From: Ulota crispa
Lineage: Eukaryota > Streptophyta > Bryopsida > Orthotrichales > Orthotrichaceae
DNA length: 64,000 bases
Direction: 5' to 3'
Assembly (NCBI GenBank): GCA_963920765.1
Contig: OY987248.1
Location: 6,048,539 to 6,112,538, forward strand
Shown: positions 45,675-58,600 of the stretch, piece by piece
How positions within the stretch are numbered: the first letter of the stretch is position 1
Layout: every line of letters starts with the position of its first letter
Notes under the pieces: generated by a model
Databases searched by the model: none
Seen by the model: only the letters and a program-made list of their open reading frames with translations
Told to the model about the DNA's origin: nothing
Made by a program: the position numbers and the translations under genes

Positions 45675-46395
45675 GGTAAGTATACCCATACTTGACAATT
45701 TAAGGGTCTAAGGTACCGTTTAGTCTCAGAAAATTCAAGACAAAAATCCATAGGATTAGCCATTCAACAAGCTATCATTGAACAACAAATTATTGTAAAA
45801 TATTTTACATTAAAATGCAAAGTTACAATTAATAGGACCCTAAAAGCAATTGTAGATGAATCTTGAAACTGTTTGGATGTGTTCCTATAATAGCACTTGA
45901 TGGTCCCAGTTCCAACCATCCCAAAGCAACTTAGCAATTGGCATGTGGCAAGATTTGTTTATGCAAGTAGTGTGCACTTCTCCTCTTTGGGTTCAAGAGT
46001 GGACGGTGAACACCTCAAACATAGGGATTGGCTTTGGGAAATGGTTGGAGAAAGGTATGTCTCCCTTACACACCAATGTCTAAGAGAGAGCCTAAGCCAA
46101 TCTTTTGATAAATCATGTTCAAAAATTACTCAAAACTCTTAGGCCTATCTTTAGGTTGAAATTGATAAACAGCTCAAAGGCATTTAGGGGTGGAGGTGTT
46201 CTAATGACAATATTTAAAAGGAGAGCACTAAGTTTTACACTTGTCTTCACAATATCGATAGCGTGTTTATGGGGTTCAGGTGAAAATATTAGGTTTTTTT
46301 TACATTTAGGATAAATGAAAGAATCTATTTAAGAATTTATTAGTTTTATCCCCTTCCATGGTCTCAGCAAAATTAGGTCCTTTGAATTTGACATA
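45675..46395. other. Intergenic DNA
   Basis: No recognised gene. The 81-codon frame at 45897-46142 has no known domain. Confidence 0.4.
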
Positions 46396-46976
46396 AGGTA
46401 GAAGCACCCATAAGCGTCAAATTAAGGGGTTTGAACATGGTGACTTCTAATAAACTTCTAGTACATTGTAGGATCCTATTAGGAACAGAAAAATAATGAG
46501 TTTGTACTTTTGAATGTATTATTTGGATATTTTAAGAATAAGTTGTGATTTTTTAAAGAGTAAACTACCATTGCACCTAATGTTAACACTAAGGTTTCAA
46601 CACCATATTAGGTAAATTGGGAAAAAGAGGTATCCCAACTTGTACTCCCCCTCAAACCCAAAAAGTTAGATTTGAAGGTATCAGATTCAATTTGAGCCAC
46701 TAAGATTTTTCCCTTGCAAATCCCTCCTTTTAGGTGAGGTTAAGTGTACAAAAAAAATGTTGAGCTCGATTTGAGCCTTTGAGGAGATTACCTCAAACTT
46801 TTGAAAGCGAGTCTGAAAGTCCCAAATTATACCCTTTTTCCCAATTTACCTAATATGGTGATTTTCATGTTCACATGTTGTATATCCTTGTAACTACATT
46901 TGTTTACTTCCACAAATTTTCAAGATTTTAGAGATAGCAGTTATGGGGACACTAACGCTTATGGGTGTTCCTACCT
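46396..46976. mobile_element. TA-target MITE (AGGTAG family), copy A8, interrupted
   Basis: 581 bp between TA dinucleotides, ends AGGTAGAAGCACCCATAAGC / TGTTCCTACCT. It is interrupted by a 260-bp MITE at 46601-46860; the remaining 321 bp aligns with the uninterrupted sibling at 51107-51423, which is in the opposite orientation. Confidence 0.92.
46601..46860. mobile_element. MITE with GGTAAATTGGGAAAAA ends, nested in copy A8
   Basis: 260 bp. Ends are CACCATATTAGGTAAATTGG and CCAATTTACCTAATATGGTG, perfect inverted repeats. The word TTTCA appears on both sides but only once at the same place in the sibling at 51107-51423, so it is the target duplication (at least 5 bases). Confidence 0.92.
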
Positions 46977-49747
46977 TAACGCTTGTCACAATCTTAGATG
47001 GTTTAATGCATTGATGGATGAATTACTTTGTGTTGAAATGTGAGTTAATGAATAAACAAAATAGATATTTTCAAATGGTGAATTTGTACATTGGAATTAC
47101 ACAATTCCACTTGGATGATAAGTATGTGCAATAAAGTGCATGGAGATAAATATCTTCAAATAATGGATTTGTACATTGGAGTCAACTCTACTTAAACAAT
47201 ATGTGCACTAAAAGTACACTAGGATCTTTATATATATAAAGGAATACATGAACATATTGATTGGCCAAGAGAAAATTGTGGTGCAACTGCGAGTGACTTG
47301 TTGTTAACATCTGGTGAAGCGGCTAAAAAAGAGTGTTATGGTGTAACTTGCAGTGATCCGTCATGCTTTATTGTTAACCACCACATGAGTCATGGAGCTG
47401 CTCACTCTGATTGGCTATCTGCATGCGTGTAAACAATAAAGTCACAATTGCACACAAAGAGCAATTACAAGACAATCTCCGGAAGAGGTGCAACACATGT
47501 GCTATGTTGGATTGGGTGAATGCTATTTTGTGAGTGGGAATCCGTGAACCATGAGCCGTGAGCAGAGATTTTTTTTCAAAATACTCAATTTCATCTATAA
47601 TTGTATACATAGGGCCTTAAAATTATACATTTTAAACCTTTATCTTCTAACAACCTTTAAAAATAATAGTTCATTGATTTTGAGATCAAAATTGATTCCT
47701 GCTCACCAAATCTTGGCTCACCGCTCACAGACTCACCATTCTATGCTCACGAAATAGCGCGAAATAGCGTCGTCCTGTTGGATTGTAATACCCAAACTCT
47801 TTGCTTTTGTCCATTTTTGCAGCTGCATCTTAATTCTCCCTCTGTGGACCATCAAACATATAGCGCATGTCCTGTAGTTTTCACTTGCCTCCTTTAACAT
47901 TGTACCATGATGTGTATTTTTGGTTTGCCAAGCAGACTTTTTATAGTATATAAATGTGTAACAATCTTGATGTGATTTATGAAAAGGGTTAATGTCAGTG
48001 TAGAACTAAATGCATATTGATTGGGGTTTTGGAACTGGCAGGGATGTTGTATTGATTATAGTTTTGCAAATTGCAGAGGCTCTTTCTTTGTCAAATGATT
48101 TTCCCTCCCAGTTTGCCTCCAATCAAATTTTGTTTTTTCTAGCTTGCCATGTCATTTCCCTCTCACACAAGGATGGGTAAGGCAATTGGCCACATGAGCT
48201 TCTTTTTTGGTGTTTTCTAATTTTTATTGCTCACAATTGCTTTGAGTTTTCTATTGAGGACTAAGAATATGTTGATTTAGAAGTTTTTTTGACAACTAAA
48301 TTTTGGTTGCAGTTGGGTCATCAAGAATTCCTATGACAGTTTAGGTAGCAAATTTTCTCAAGGAGAAAAGCAACCTTATTGGAGACTTTTTACAAAGTAT
48401 ATCTTGTTTCATATCTGACCCATTTTTGTATCTTTTTCAGGTTAATATTCTTCACTCCATTTGAGCGTTGAAGTTTGATGAGGAGGAAGGCCAGTTTATC
48501 TACTACAATACAAGCCTAGCATTTGCTTTGCTACCTCCTCTAGTAAACCTTGTCTTCTTAGGGTACTCAAGTGCAACAAGGTGATGTGTTTATTTTTTTG
48601 AATTTTTTTAAAAACCTTGGTTGTTGATTACAATTTAAGGGTTTTAGAATGCATAAAGTGAAAAGAGAGTATATGCATGAAGTGGTTTACATTGAGGTTT
48701 TATTTTGAATCAAGTTGATGATGTTTGTGAGTTAATCAGTCACTCATAGTTTAAATTTTTAAATTGACCATAGTTTGTGATAAGATTGCTAGCATAGAAT
48801 TTGTTTGTTGCAAGGATATTTTTGATGCCTCCATTTGTACAATGGAGTTCACTATAAGAAATTTGCGTTTTTCATAATAGATTTTTGTGAACATCCACTT
48901 GTTTTTATATTACAAATTGATGTTAAATTTAACATCTTGCTATTGTGTTTGATGTCATTGTTTACATAAAAATAAGTGGACGTCCAAAAGAATTTGGTAT
49001 AAAAAATAAGGGTTTCTTATATTGATTATACTTCTTGGATTAAGACAAAGTGTTGGAATTTGGGATTAAACAACTTCAAGTTGAAGATGCATTAAAATAT
49101 GAAGTTACTAGTTTGTAAATCCTTTTAGCAAAGCTAAATGAATGATGGTGACTCCATGTAGCATAGGTTAGGATTTGTACTAAAAATTTCCATTTAGCAT
49201 AGGGTAAAATTTGTATTAAAATTTATCCATTTAGCATCCATTTGTCATAGGTAAATATGTTTAGCTTCCATTTAACATAGGTTAAGATTTAGATTTAAAA
49301 AATCATTTATGACTTTTGCACTTTTGCTTTTGTCATAACTTGTACTTTACTTTGGTCAAACTTGTACTCTACTTTATTTTTAAGTGGACATCCAACTAAA
49401 AATGAATTCATCAAATTGACACACACACGACCTTTATTTTAATTTAATGTAGATACTTAGAATATTTCCAAGTATAATTAAGATATTTATTTTAGCAAAT
49501 ATATTTAGATGAAGTTCAAGATAAAAAGCTAAAATTAGAAGAAAAATAATTTTCTCTATTTAAACAACTAATAATCATTTTGATAATTTTAAATACATAA
49601 GATAGGGCAAGGAGGGTGAAGAGTTCTATATGTTTGAAGAATTGACCTCTCTCTTTGCTTGGAAGGTTGAGCACTTTGTAATCTTTATAGTTTTTTTGTA
49701 AATATGGATTATTGTTTTATTTAAGTGTTTTTGACGTTTTTCAGTGA
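46977..49747. other. AT-rich intergenic DNA with weak repeats
   Basis: No gene recognised. Degenerate direct repeats occur at about 47050-47210 (GGATTTGTACATTGGA words) and 49155-49290 (CCATTTAGCATAGGTTA words). A hairpin-like unit at 47530-47760 repeats GCTCACCAAATCTTGGCTCA, and related words occur at 60790-60990. A 39-codon stop-bounded frame at 48465-48584 contains EEEGQFIYYNTSLAFALLPP and could be a captured gene fragment. Confidence 0.4.
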
Positions 49748-50134
49748 AGGTAGGAGCATCCATGGGCATCATGTCCCTGCATGGGCTTCATTGCCAATGT
49801 CAATAGAAAAGCAAATGGTTATGGGTAGTTAAGTGATGGTTATGAGTGACAAAGTGATGGTTGTGGGTGGTTGGCATGATGGTTTTGAGTACCCACCTCA
49901 CTATTTAAGAACCAACAAGCCTTTTTTTTAACATCTCTTACACATGGTTCCTACAATTTAAGTAATTTTGGAATTTGAAAAATCTTTCAAAACAAATACT
50001 TGCAACTGGAACCTTAAAATTGATGCCAATATTTTTGGTTTTCACTTCCTAACTGATAGTATTTTTTTCAGAGTTAGTCAATTTTTTTACCTACTTAAAA
50101 ACCCTTATTTCCACGCTTATGGATGCGCCTACCT
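49748..50134. mobile_element. TA-target MITE (AGGTAGGAG family), copy A9
   Basis: 387 bp. Left end AGGTAGGAGCATCCATGGG (preceded by GA instead of TA), right end ATGCGCCTACCT followed by TA. The interior matches the copy at 50631-51050 in reverse orientation (ACTATTTAAG / TTTAAATAGTG; ACCATCACTTTGTCACCCAT). Confidence 0.85.
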
Positions 50135-50630
50135 TACAAACCGTACAACCGTGACATCAAATTTCCCAAATTTAATCTTCAAACGGTAAATTACTAAACT
50201 CTTACATTTGCGTGCCAGGTGAAAGAGTAGAGCTTTTCTACCCTGGCCCCATAAACACGCTGTTGTAACTATAAAGACCAGAGTGGGAGTAGGTGAGATT
50301 TAATGTTCTTCGCCCTCAAAAGGCCTGCTGCCATGCACCTTTGTTCTCAGCCAATTCCCATGTGAGTGTCAGGGGGTTGGTGGGATGCTTACTGCTTGTG
50401 CAGAGTCTGCGCTAAGTTACCCTGCAATGCTAAGCTTATGTCACAACATTGGTTATGGTGTTAAAAGACTTTGAAATTGTTGTGCAGATTCTTTGTGAAT
50501 ATTTGTGACAAAATCGCTTGAACATTTGAGAGTACGGATGTGTGCCAATCATTGATCGTCTCCCGCCTTGTTGGAACGCGTTCGCTGCTGGATTTCATAA
50601 CCCCACACTTGTCTCCACCAAAAACATTTA
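50135..50630. other. Intergenic DNA between two MITEs
   Basis: About 500 bases of less AT-rich sequence with no recognised gene. Confidence 0.4.
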
Positions 50631-51050
50631 AGGTAGGAGCACCCATAACTCCATAAGCATGAAACGGAGGGTTTTGAGTAGGAAATTTAGTTGATGAATT
50701 ATGAACAAAATAGTGTTAAGTTAGGAAGAGGAAATCAAAAATATTGGCATCAATTTCAAAGTTTCAAGTGCAAGTATTTGTTCATAAGGATTTTTTAAAG
50801 TCCTAAATCACTGAAAATGTATAGTTGTGTGTAGGAGATATTTTTAGTGTGCTCATGTGCTCATAATACTAGCTTGAGGAGTTTAAATAGTGAAGAGGGA
50901 CACTAAAACTGTCATGAGCACTAATCACCCAAAACCATCACTTTGTCACCCATAACTAGATTTTTTTAATTGTCATCTAATGATGTTAGTGATATAAAGA
51001 AGTATTGACATTGGGAATGAGGACACTAACTGTGAGGGGTGCTCCTACCT
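50631..51050. mobile_element. TA-target MITE (AGGTAGGAG family), copy A10
   Basis: 420 bp between TA dinucleotides, ends AGGTAGGAGCACCCATAAC / GGGGTGCTCCTACCT. Inverted relative to copy A9, 500 bases away. Confidence 0.92.
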
Positions 51051-51106
51051 TACAAGTTGGTTTTGTGGAGCAAGGGTTTTAAAGAGCGCAATTGGGTTTT
51101 GACCTA

Positions 51107-51423
51107 AGGTAGAAACAACCATAACCATCACAGATTGTTCCCATAACCATCACCTCTAAAATCTTAAAAAAAGATTGGAAGTGAATAGATGTAATTACAA
51201 GGATTTACAACATGTGAACATGAAATCTTAATGTTGGCATTAGGTGCAATTGCAGTTGGCTCTTTAAAAATTCACAACTTATTCTCATAGTATCCAAATA
51301 ATACATTTGAAAGTGCAAACTCATCATTTTTCTCTTACTGATAGGATCCTATAATTTGCTAGATGTTTATTAATAACATCATGTACAAAACCCTTAATTT
51401 GACGGTTATGGGTGCTGCTACCT
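51107..51423. mobile_element. TA-target MITE (AGGTAG family), copy A11, at F-box gene
   Basis: 317 bp between TA dinucleotides, ends AGGTAGAAACAACCATAACC / GGTTATGGGTGCTGCTACCT. It ends only a few bases before the most likely start codon of the F-box gene, so the element must supply that gene's 5' leader or proximal promoter. Confidence 0.92.
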
Positions 51424-51425
51424 TA

Positions 51426-52882
51426 AAGTTGATGATGACGGACGAGAAGGCTCTTAGAGGTTTAGCAGAAGCCTCTTTAGAAGCAATGGCAAATGTCATT
51501 CAACAAGCTCGTAAGCTGTGTAACACCCTTGACAATTTCATCTCCGGAAGTCAAGAACCTCGAGGGCTGCAAAGCATTCTAAGATTTGCAATTGCTCACT
51601 TGGAAAATGAGCATTCTTCTGAGGGATTGAGAGGGATGGCGATGGAGAAAGGCGTTGTATGTGGACACATAATATGTCCGCAACTTGCACCGGTGGACCC
51701 GTCTGTGTGGAGCCGGCTACCCGAAGAGCTTTTGGAGCACATCTTTGCAAGGTTACTAGCCGCCGATATTTGTCGTCTTCAATGTCTTTCCAAGCGATGG
51801 CAGCAAAAGATGACTGGAAGATCCCATTTCAAGATTGCATCCCCAAAAGGAATGCCCCGGCACTAGTCCATGACTCCCTCCGAACAAGTCATAAGTTTAA
51901 AGTAGTGTTGTATGACGTGAACGCCAACAAGTGGTACTTTTCGAAGTTAGACATCCGCGACTCAATTGGGAGCTTTCAAACACCGAGCGCAACAGATGGT
52001 GGCCTGGTATGCTTCATTTCCGCCTACAAAGCAACCGAGGAACCAATGCAACCAATGCAAATTGTGGTGTGCAATCCTTTAAGTGGTGACTGGCGAAGGC
52101 TAGAAAGAGAAGGAGTGAAAACTTGCCAAGTGGAGATGCTGCAAATCACAACAAAACGCAATACTGGACACTACAAGGTCCTACTTGTTGCACATACAGG
52201 CGAAAGCTTTCTACATTGTTCGAAGGAGATTTTTGATTTGCAAATGGACAAGTGGACTACATTGGAGCGGTTGGGCAATGATGCACCTCCTGGTGACCAT
52301 TTTTTTGGGATCACATACAACTGGGAACTAGACGACTTGAACAAGTGCCCTGGAATCATGGGTCCTTGTGTGGTCAACTGTACAAATGGCAAGATGGATG
52401 AACTTGATGACGATAGTATGCCACTTACAACAACATTCGTGAACAAGTATGCGCTTGTACGAGACCGGTTGTTTCTGCTGTACAAGAAAGAAGAGGAAGG
52501 TGAAGCAAATCAAGACAATACTGCCTATGGGCAAGTGTCAACGATGGAGGGTCAATATTGCTTTACGAAGTATAAAATGCAAACAACGTACCTGCACTTT
52601 GTGGAGTTGAGGACTGTCAAATGCTCTCATTTCCAATTTCCTTGCAGTCATGACTATGATATAACGTTGTGGACGTTGTGTGCTTGCGAAGGTTTTGTAT
52701 TGTTGGTGGCGCACCAAAACAAAACATTTCATAGCTCTAGAGGAGCAATTGCGTTCTTTTATGATCTAACTACTGAAGAATGGCTTGTGCTTCCGTTTGT
52801 GCCCCTTCCTCTCCGCTTTCATCATGATGGTTATGATCATCTTTTGTACTCCATGCGTTGGGATGTGTGTAGCACTCCATAA
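51426..52882 (+). CDS. F-box protein gene carrying a frameshift
   Basis: F-box proteins bring substrates to SCF ubiquitin ligases. The first frame (51426 or 51432 to 51866) starts MMTDEKALRGLAEAS and contains the F-box at about 51700-51800: VWSRLPEELLEHIFARLLAA, then DICRLQCLSKRW. It then runs into a stop. A second frame, offset by one missing base, continues from about 51790 to the stop at 52882 with a typical kelch-like associated region: NKWYFSKLD, VVCNPLSGDWRRLER, FDLQMDKWTTLERL, AIAFFYDLTTEEWLVLPF. The two halves overlap at 51790-51860 and no intron of realistic size joins them. This is either a real frameshift (pseudogene) or a base missing from the assembly. The coding quality of both halves is high, so the lesion would be recent. 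The gene starts immediately after a MITE. Confidence 0.75.
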
Positions 52883-54097
52883 CTCTTGAAGTTCTTGCCC
52901 TCAATGAACCTAGAGCTGCTTCGAGTAATATGGAGTTTTGGTTTTTTGAGGAAAACCACGTCAACCAAGGTTTTCAACTTGTGCTTGTATCAAGTGTGAC
53001 CGCTCATACAATTCTTGAGAGGTACCTCAACTCCCTTGAAAACAGTTTGTTTTTTGGTGCACAATCTTGTGCTCATTGTATGTGGCAAGTACCAAGCCTT
53101 TCACCAAGGGCTAGGCAATAGGCACGTCTACCCCAAATATCTCACCTTTGTTGACTTGAAAAAGGCAAAAGGAAACTCTAAAGAAAAAAAACTGGCGGTC
53201 TTTGCATTCAAAGTTGGAATTTTGTTTTGGTTCAATCCACCTCTTGAGCAAAATTTTGCCTCATTGGAGCCAAAACTTTCAAAAAGTATTATTATGTAAG
53301 CATTTCTTAGTAAATTGTGATGTGGGCCATAGTGTGAACTGCTCCTAAATTATCACAACCTTTGAAACGAAAAAATACATTTACAAAAGTTAAAGATTTC
53401 AGATCAAACTTTCAACAAACAACTAAAATAACTGCAAAAGATTTGAAATCACCAGCTGCAGAAGCTCAATGTGAGTGAGGAAAGGACTTTGGTATATGTC
53501 AAAGCCTTCCCAGAAAGTAAAAGCCGTTAATTATTTTCCATATTTTTGAAGGTCTAAACACTTTAATCTACTGTAAGTTCCCTAGTCTAGGAAATCAAAG
53601 TGATAAGATCCATTTAGCATGAACAAGCACAAGATTTCAAAATATTCAAATGATCCAACATATTATGCATTGTAAAACACAAAATTAATTCTTAAGCTTT
53701 ACATTCTCTTGTTACTCTTGGCTTAATACCGATGCATATTTGAATTGCCAAAAGTTGGACAAGTCTCACTAATTTACACTACGGAGGAGGTGCTAGCAAA
53801 ATTGACAAAAAAATGACCAAGCTCTGCCAACTTCGCTGTCAAACTGAACTTGTTGATTTAGACAGATAATTGACTAATTTTTGTCAAAAGATTGTCGTTT
53901 GGGACACATGACCACGTCATATTCCTTTTGAATTTCCTATCTAGAGACAATGCAAAACCAGTACACGTGTTTGTAGTTGTCTTTTTCATCACGCTTTTTA
54001 AAGATGTCACCATCCTCCACCATATTCTATAAATGCCAAATTAGGTTACTAGTTTGGAATGTGTTAGTGTAAAATTGGCAGCAATAAATTATACAGA
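52883..54097. other. 3' flank of the F-box gene and intergenic DNA
   Basis: No further gene recognised. Near 53322 the phrase GGGCCATAGTGTGAACTGCT resembles one terminus of the TTCACACTATG MITEs; its partner was not found. Confidence 0.4.
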
Positions 54098-55449
54098 ATG
54101 CCTCCCCTAGCCACTCTATTCTTTACACGTGTACATATTGATATAGCTATATTTACAAGTTCATACATTATAGGTCACGCTTTAAGGGTCTTTAGAGGTG
54201 CTTTGAGATATCAAATGACATCCCCTTTTCACGTGGAACACAAGGTTTTTGGTATTTCCTTTAAGAATCTACACATCTTTCCTATTAGTATGGATCCTGT
54301 ACATATGAAATCAATGCCACCCATACATTACAAATGTACTGCCCCGATGGTCACAACTTCTGTGAAATAACTGAACATTCCTTTGGATGTTATAAATACA
54401 ACTGTATCAAAGGTATATGGCCACATACATATGCCAAATACCAATGTTCTATACTCTCAAATTCTCTCCCATCTGCCCTACATCTACATACAAAGATAAT
54501 AGCAGAAAAGGTAGTCTGCTATAACTTAGTCCTTGAATGATTTGTGCTAGGCACACCTAAAAACACAATAAGTACTTCATGTGGCAATTATAAAACCTTA
54601 AAACTGTATTGCATGATGAATTTGGCATCCACACTTGACAGCTGCAGCCTTGTCTTGCCTTCTTCAACAACTGCAGCACCAGTTTGACAGCACATTTTGT
54701 TTCAGCTAAGCTTGTTTTTTTTCCTTGGTTGTCCTACTCTTCAAACAGGAGTAACGGCTTGAACTTTGTCAATACCTTCCGCACTCTATACAAATGGAAA
54801 TATATTAGAGATCACTCTTTCATCAGAATTTCTAAATCCATTCACAAAATCACTTCAACCTCAAGTTCTACAGAGAAGAAGCCATGCATGCCATTGAAGT
54901 TCACAAAAAGACAAGTGATTGCCTCATGAGGATAGTCCTGCATAGGTAGACGACCTACATTGATAACAACCAATTTATCAGTGGTTTAGGGTGGAGTGTC
55001 CATGAAGTATTAGGACAACATTCATGTATGTATCTACCAATTGTCAGTACCACGTCTAGTCAAAATTGCATCTTTCAAAATAGGTATGGATTTACAACTT
55101 TACGTAATAGTTCTAGTTACAACAAACATAATGCTACACCAATTTCTCTCATTTCTATTGGCTTCCATTTCTTATTTTGCCTAGCAATTGAATCATAACC
55201 ATTCAAGTAATGATACAGAACAACTACTACTTCTCTCTGACTCTTGGTTCATCAACAACTCTCAGTAATAAAGGACACATCAGACAATTACTAGAGAGAC
55301 ACTGACAATGTTAGTATTGTAAACCCAGTATAAGTTGAACATTGAAAGTTGCAATTGAACAACATATAATGAAAACCTTATTTTTTTTACAAACAAAAAT
55401 AAAGGTAACACTTTTCCCTCTAACTAAGCTTTTTCACTAGATGTTGTTC
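54098..55449. other. Intergenic DNA
   Basis: Only short open frames without domains; no repeat termini recognised. Confidence 0.4.
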
Positions 55450-55612
55450 AATTGCAACTTTTTTTTTATGGTTCTAGACTAAATCATGGTCTCTAAGTTC
55501 AAATCTGAATTCAAAATTCTCAAATGCAGATTTTTGATGGTAGAAATCAATAATTTATCCTGCGGGGGGTGTGCAAATATCAACCCCTCGATGTGCACTT
55601 ATCAATTCCCTT
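55450..55612. mobile_element. Fragment of the GGAATTGATA-ended MITE
   Basis: Matches the right arm of the element at 23996-24404: TTCTAGACTAAATCATGGTC, AAATCTGAATTCAAAATTCT, then GGGGTGTGCAAATATCAACC and ATCAATTCCC at the terminus. The other arm is absent or too diverged to see. Confidence 0.75.
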
Positions 55613-58600
55613 TAAACAACATGCTGCATGAATATGAGAGTTTCCCTTGGGGCTTCCTCTTAATGGACACGAATAGAACTGAAATGGTCATATGAAATTA
55701 GATATCAGACAACATACCTTGAAGGCCTGACTACGCAGAATAGAGAAAATCATTTAGATTCATACATCCTCACATAAGATCAAATACAGTAGTTGCAATA
55801 CCAGAAACACCATGTGATTTATGATCCATTTTCTCTATATTATAACACATCAAAACAATGACACTGTATTCACTTCCCAGTTACAAGTGCACAATAATTT
55901 AAAGTGTATACAATTGTACGTGGTACTTGTTTTTATGGGTGATTGATACCACATGTCTTTGTTTCTGCGATGGAAATTTTTTAGACTCTGTTATTATTGT
56001 TCTCCAACATTCTCACCACAAACAAGGATGTTCCTATCTTACTATCAACATTGAATAGGATAGTCACAAGTATTTCTCAACCAGTGGAAACATTATGCTA
56101 ACACAAAAATTAGGCAAACAAAGGTGTTCATTTGGTACTGGAGTGGTATATTACAATGTTTTATTTGGTTTACGATGAACTTGTTCATACCTTGACTACG
56201 ACAGTTAAATTTGTATTTGAAAGTAAGCCACTAACTTCTCCAAGTGTTCGGTGCTAAAGCTGGAGTTGCTCTGCTTTTTCACGTCATTAGATCTTTTTAA
56301 CATGGATCCGTCAAATTTGCAAGGTTCTTCTTCAGCTCAAGATTTTGCAGTCAGAAGCTGAGTGTTCAGACATGTCGCCGTCCTTATCCTCCTTTCATTC
56401 TCCAACATTTGTAATGTTTGTTTCCCAAAATCACTCTACAAACTGTTTTCAAGTTCTAATAGCTAAATTGGACCTCTTTTTACGCCATTTCTGCAAATGG
56501 CAGTCATCATCCTTGCTGATTGAAAGCTTCCTACATTTCCATAGTACAAAATTTCAATTTCACACCTTCAAAGCTCAGTTTTTGCATTGAAAAGTGATTT
56601 CACATTCTTAAAGTAGTAAATGCGTTCTCATATAATTGTACTACATACAAGCTCAAAAAGTGAAACGGTAATGTGCATAATCAGTTTGTCAAAGGACTAC
56701 ATGACCATACTATTTGTATAAAAAATCAAAACCCTAAGGTTGTGCAAATGCAGCCTCTGCCAAGGTGGGAAGAAGAACAATTGAACTTACTGAAGTGCCG
56801 CCGTCATGGAGTACTCAAAAAACCAGCAACAAGTGCACATTATAAAATACTTGACAACAATGCAATTCTGTCAAACTACATAGAGAGCCTGACAAAATGC
56901 AAACATTTATTGATTTTTGTACCTTAAAGGTATTGGATGATGGAAAAAATTCATCCATCCGTATCTTTAATGAAAGACGTAAGCCTCTGTTGTTTTCATT
57001 ATTTTCAATAAGGGTTTTATTGGTTTTTAATGGCCTCTCCTGTTTTGGTAATCTTGAAGCTCTGAAGAAACTCAATAAGTCAGTATTAAATCAAAAATTG
57101 GAAAAGCAAGGCAAAAAAAGCAACAACTACGCATCTGGTTTTCACATAATATCCATAATGCTTTAGGCTGCTAATTTTTGTGTTATATTGAATATTGCTT
57201 TGAAAAAGCTAACATTAGCATAGAGCTGAGTCACTTCTAAGAGCGTTGCTGCCTTTCGATGTTGGATTGAGAAGAGCGCGCCTAAGGAACACGCATGGTG
57301 TTTCGCTGCGATCGTGCATTGTTGACAAAAATCGTCTTGGATCTTGGTCTTTACTTTTCAAATCCTCAGTCTTCAGTCTTCCGTTGGTCTATTTTATGAT
57401 TGGCGCTCTAAGGCTATGAGGGTCAAGGTAGGGATAAAAGCCCATTAGATATGGGACGGGTAGATTGGAATAATAGACACAAGCTGTTGTCTGTATGACA
57501 AGATTCTAAATTCAAATTCACGATCTGTTAGCCAAAACTCCAGATCGTGAAAACAGAGCAAGTCTCAATCATATAAGTGATCAATCCCATTTTGTCACCA
57601 CGACAATAAATGAGATTAAATTTAGTTAACTCAAACTACTCGCAACAAGGCTTATAAAATATAATGAAAATAAATTAACAAACGAGCTTCCAAAACTGGA
57701 TAGGAATAACAAAGATACATCCCACACATACATAAAAAATAAACCCAAAATCTTCTTCTTGAAATCTTCATATTTTCAGATTTTCAAGTCTTCATGTCTT
57801 CAAGTCTTCATATTTTAATAAAAACAATATGCAAAATCACAAATAACAAGTCCTAGAAAGGCTGCGACTTTCTATCTAGTGCTACAGATAGTTCAAAGAT
57901 CCAAATGCTAAGTAGAATAGTAATTTGAAAAGTTCTTCTAACCTTCTAACATTCCTTTAAATTTCAAATTTATCTAAGCTACTGTCCAAAAGTTTTGCGG
58001 GTTCAAAATAAAGGCTCTTCTTCCTCCTTACAAACTAAACACTGCCTCTATAAACCTTTATAACTTTTGTTCTACACATTATCCATAGAAACATGATATC
58101 AATTTGGACAGATGATACCACTGGTTACAATTCCTAAAATTTTCACATTAAAATAAAACTCTGTCCAAATGTTCTAGTCAATAAAAGTGTGGGTCTCACA
58201 TTTTAAAGAGCACCCAAACCCTCAGCTTGTACACACTATAACTTCTTTAATAAGACTCCAAATGGAATGATTGAAGACAATTTGGAAAGCTATGACAACA
58301 AACTATCACTTCTAAAATTTTTAAGAAAAAAAAATTTCATACTGTCTAAAAATTGTTGTTTTTCAAAGTTTCAACATTTTCATAACAAAAGGGCAGCCAC
58401 CTGCAATTTTTTACACCTCTATAACTTTCTCTTTCAAGTTTCAAGTCTTGAGTTTAAAAACTTTCTAGAAAGCTAAGATTAAGATGAACAATCTTTCCAA
58501 ATTTTGTTGTAAAATAATATATAGATCATAAGCTATGACTTGTCAAAGTTTTAGTCTTTATTCATAGTTTGGCTTTTTGACTTCAATATTCATAGTTTGG

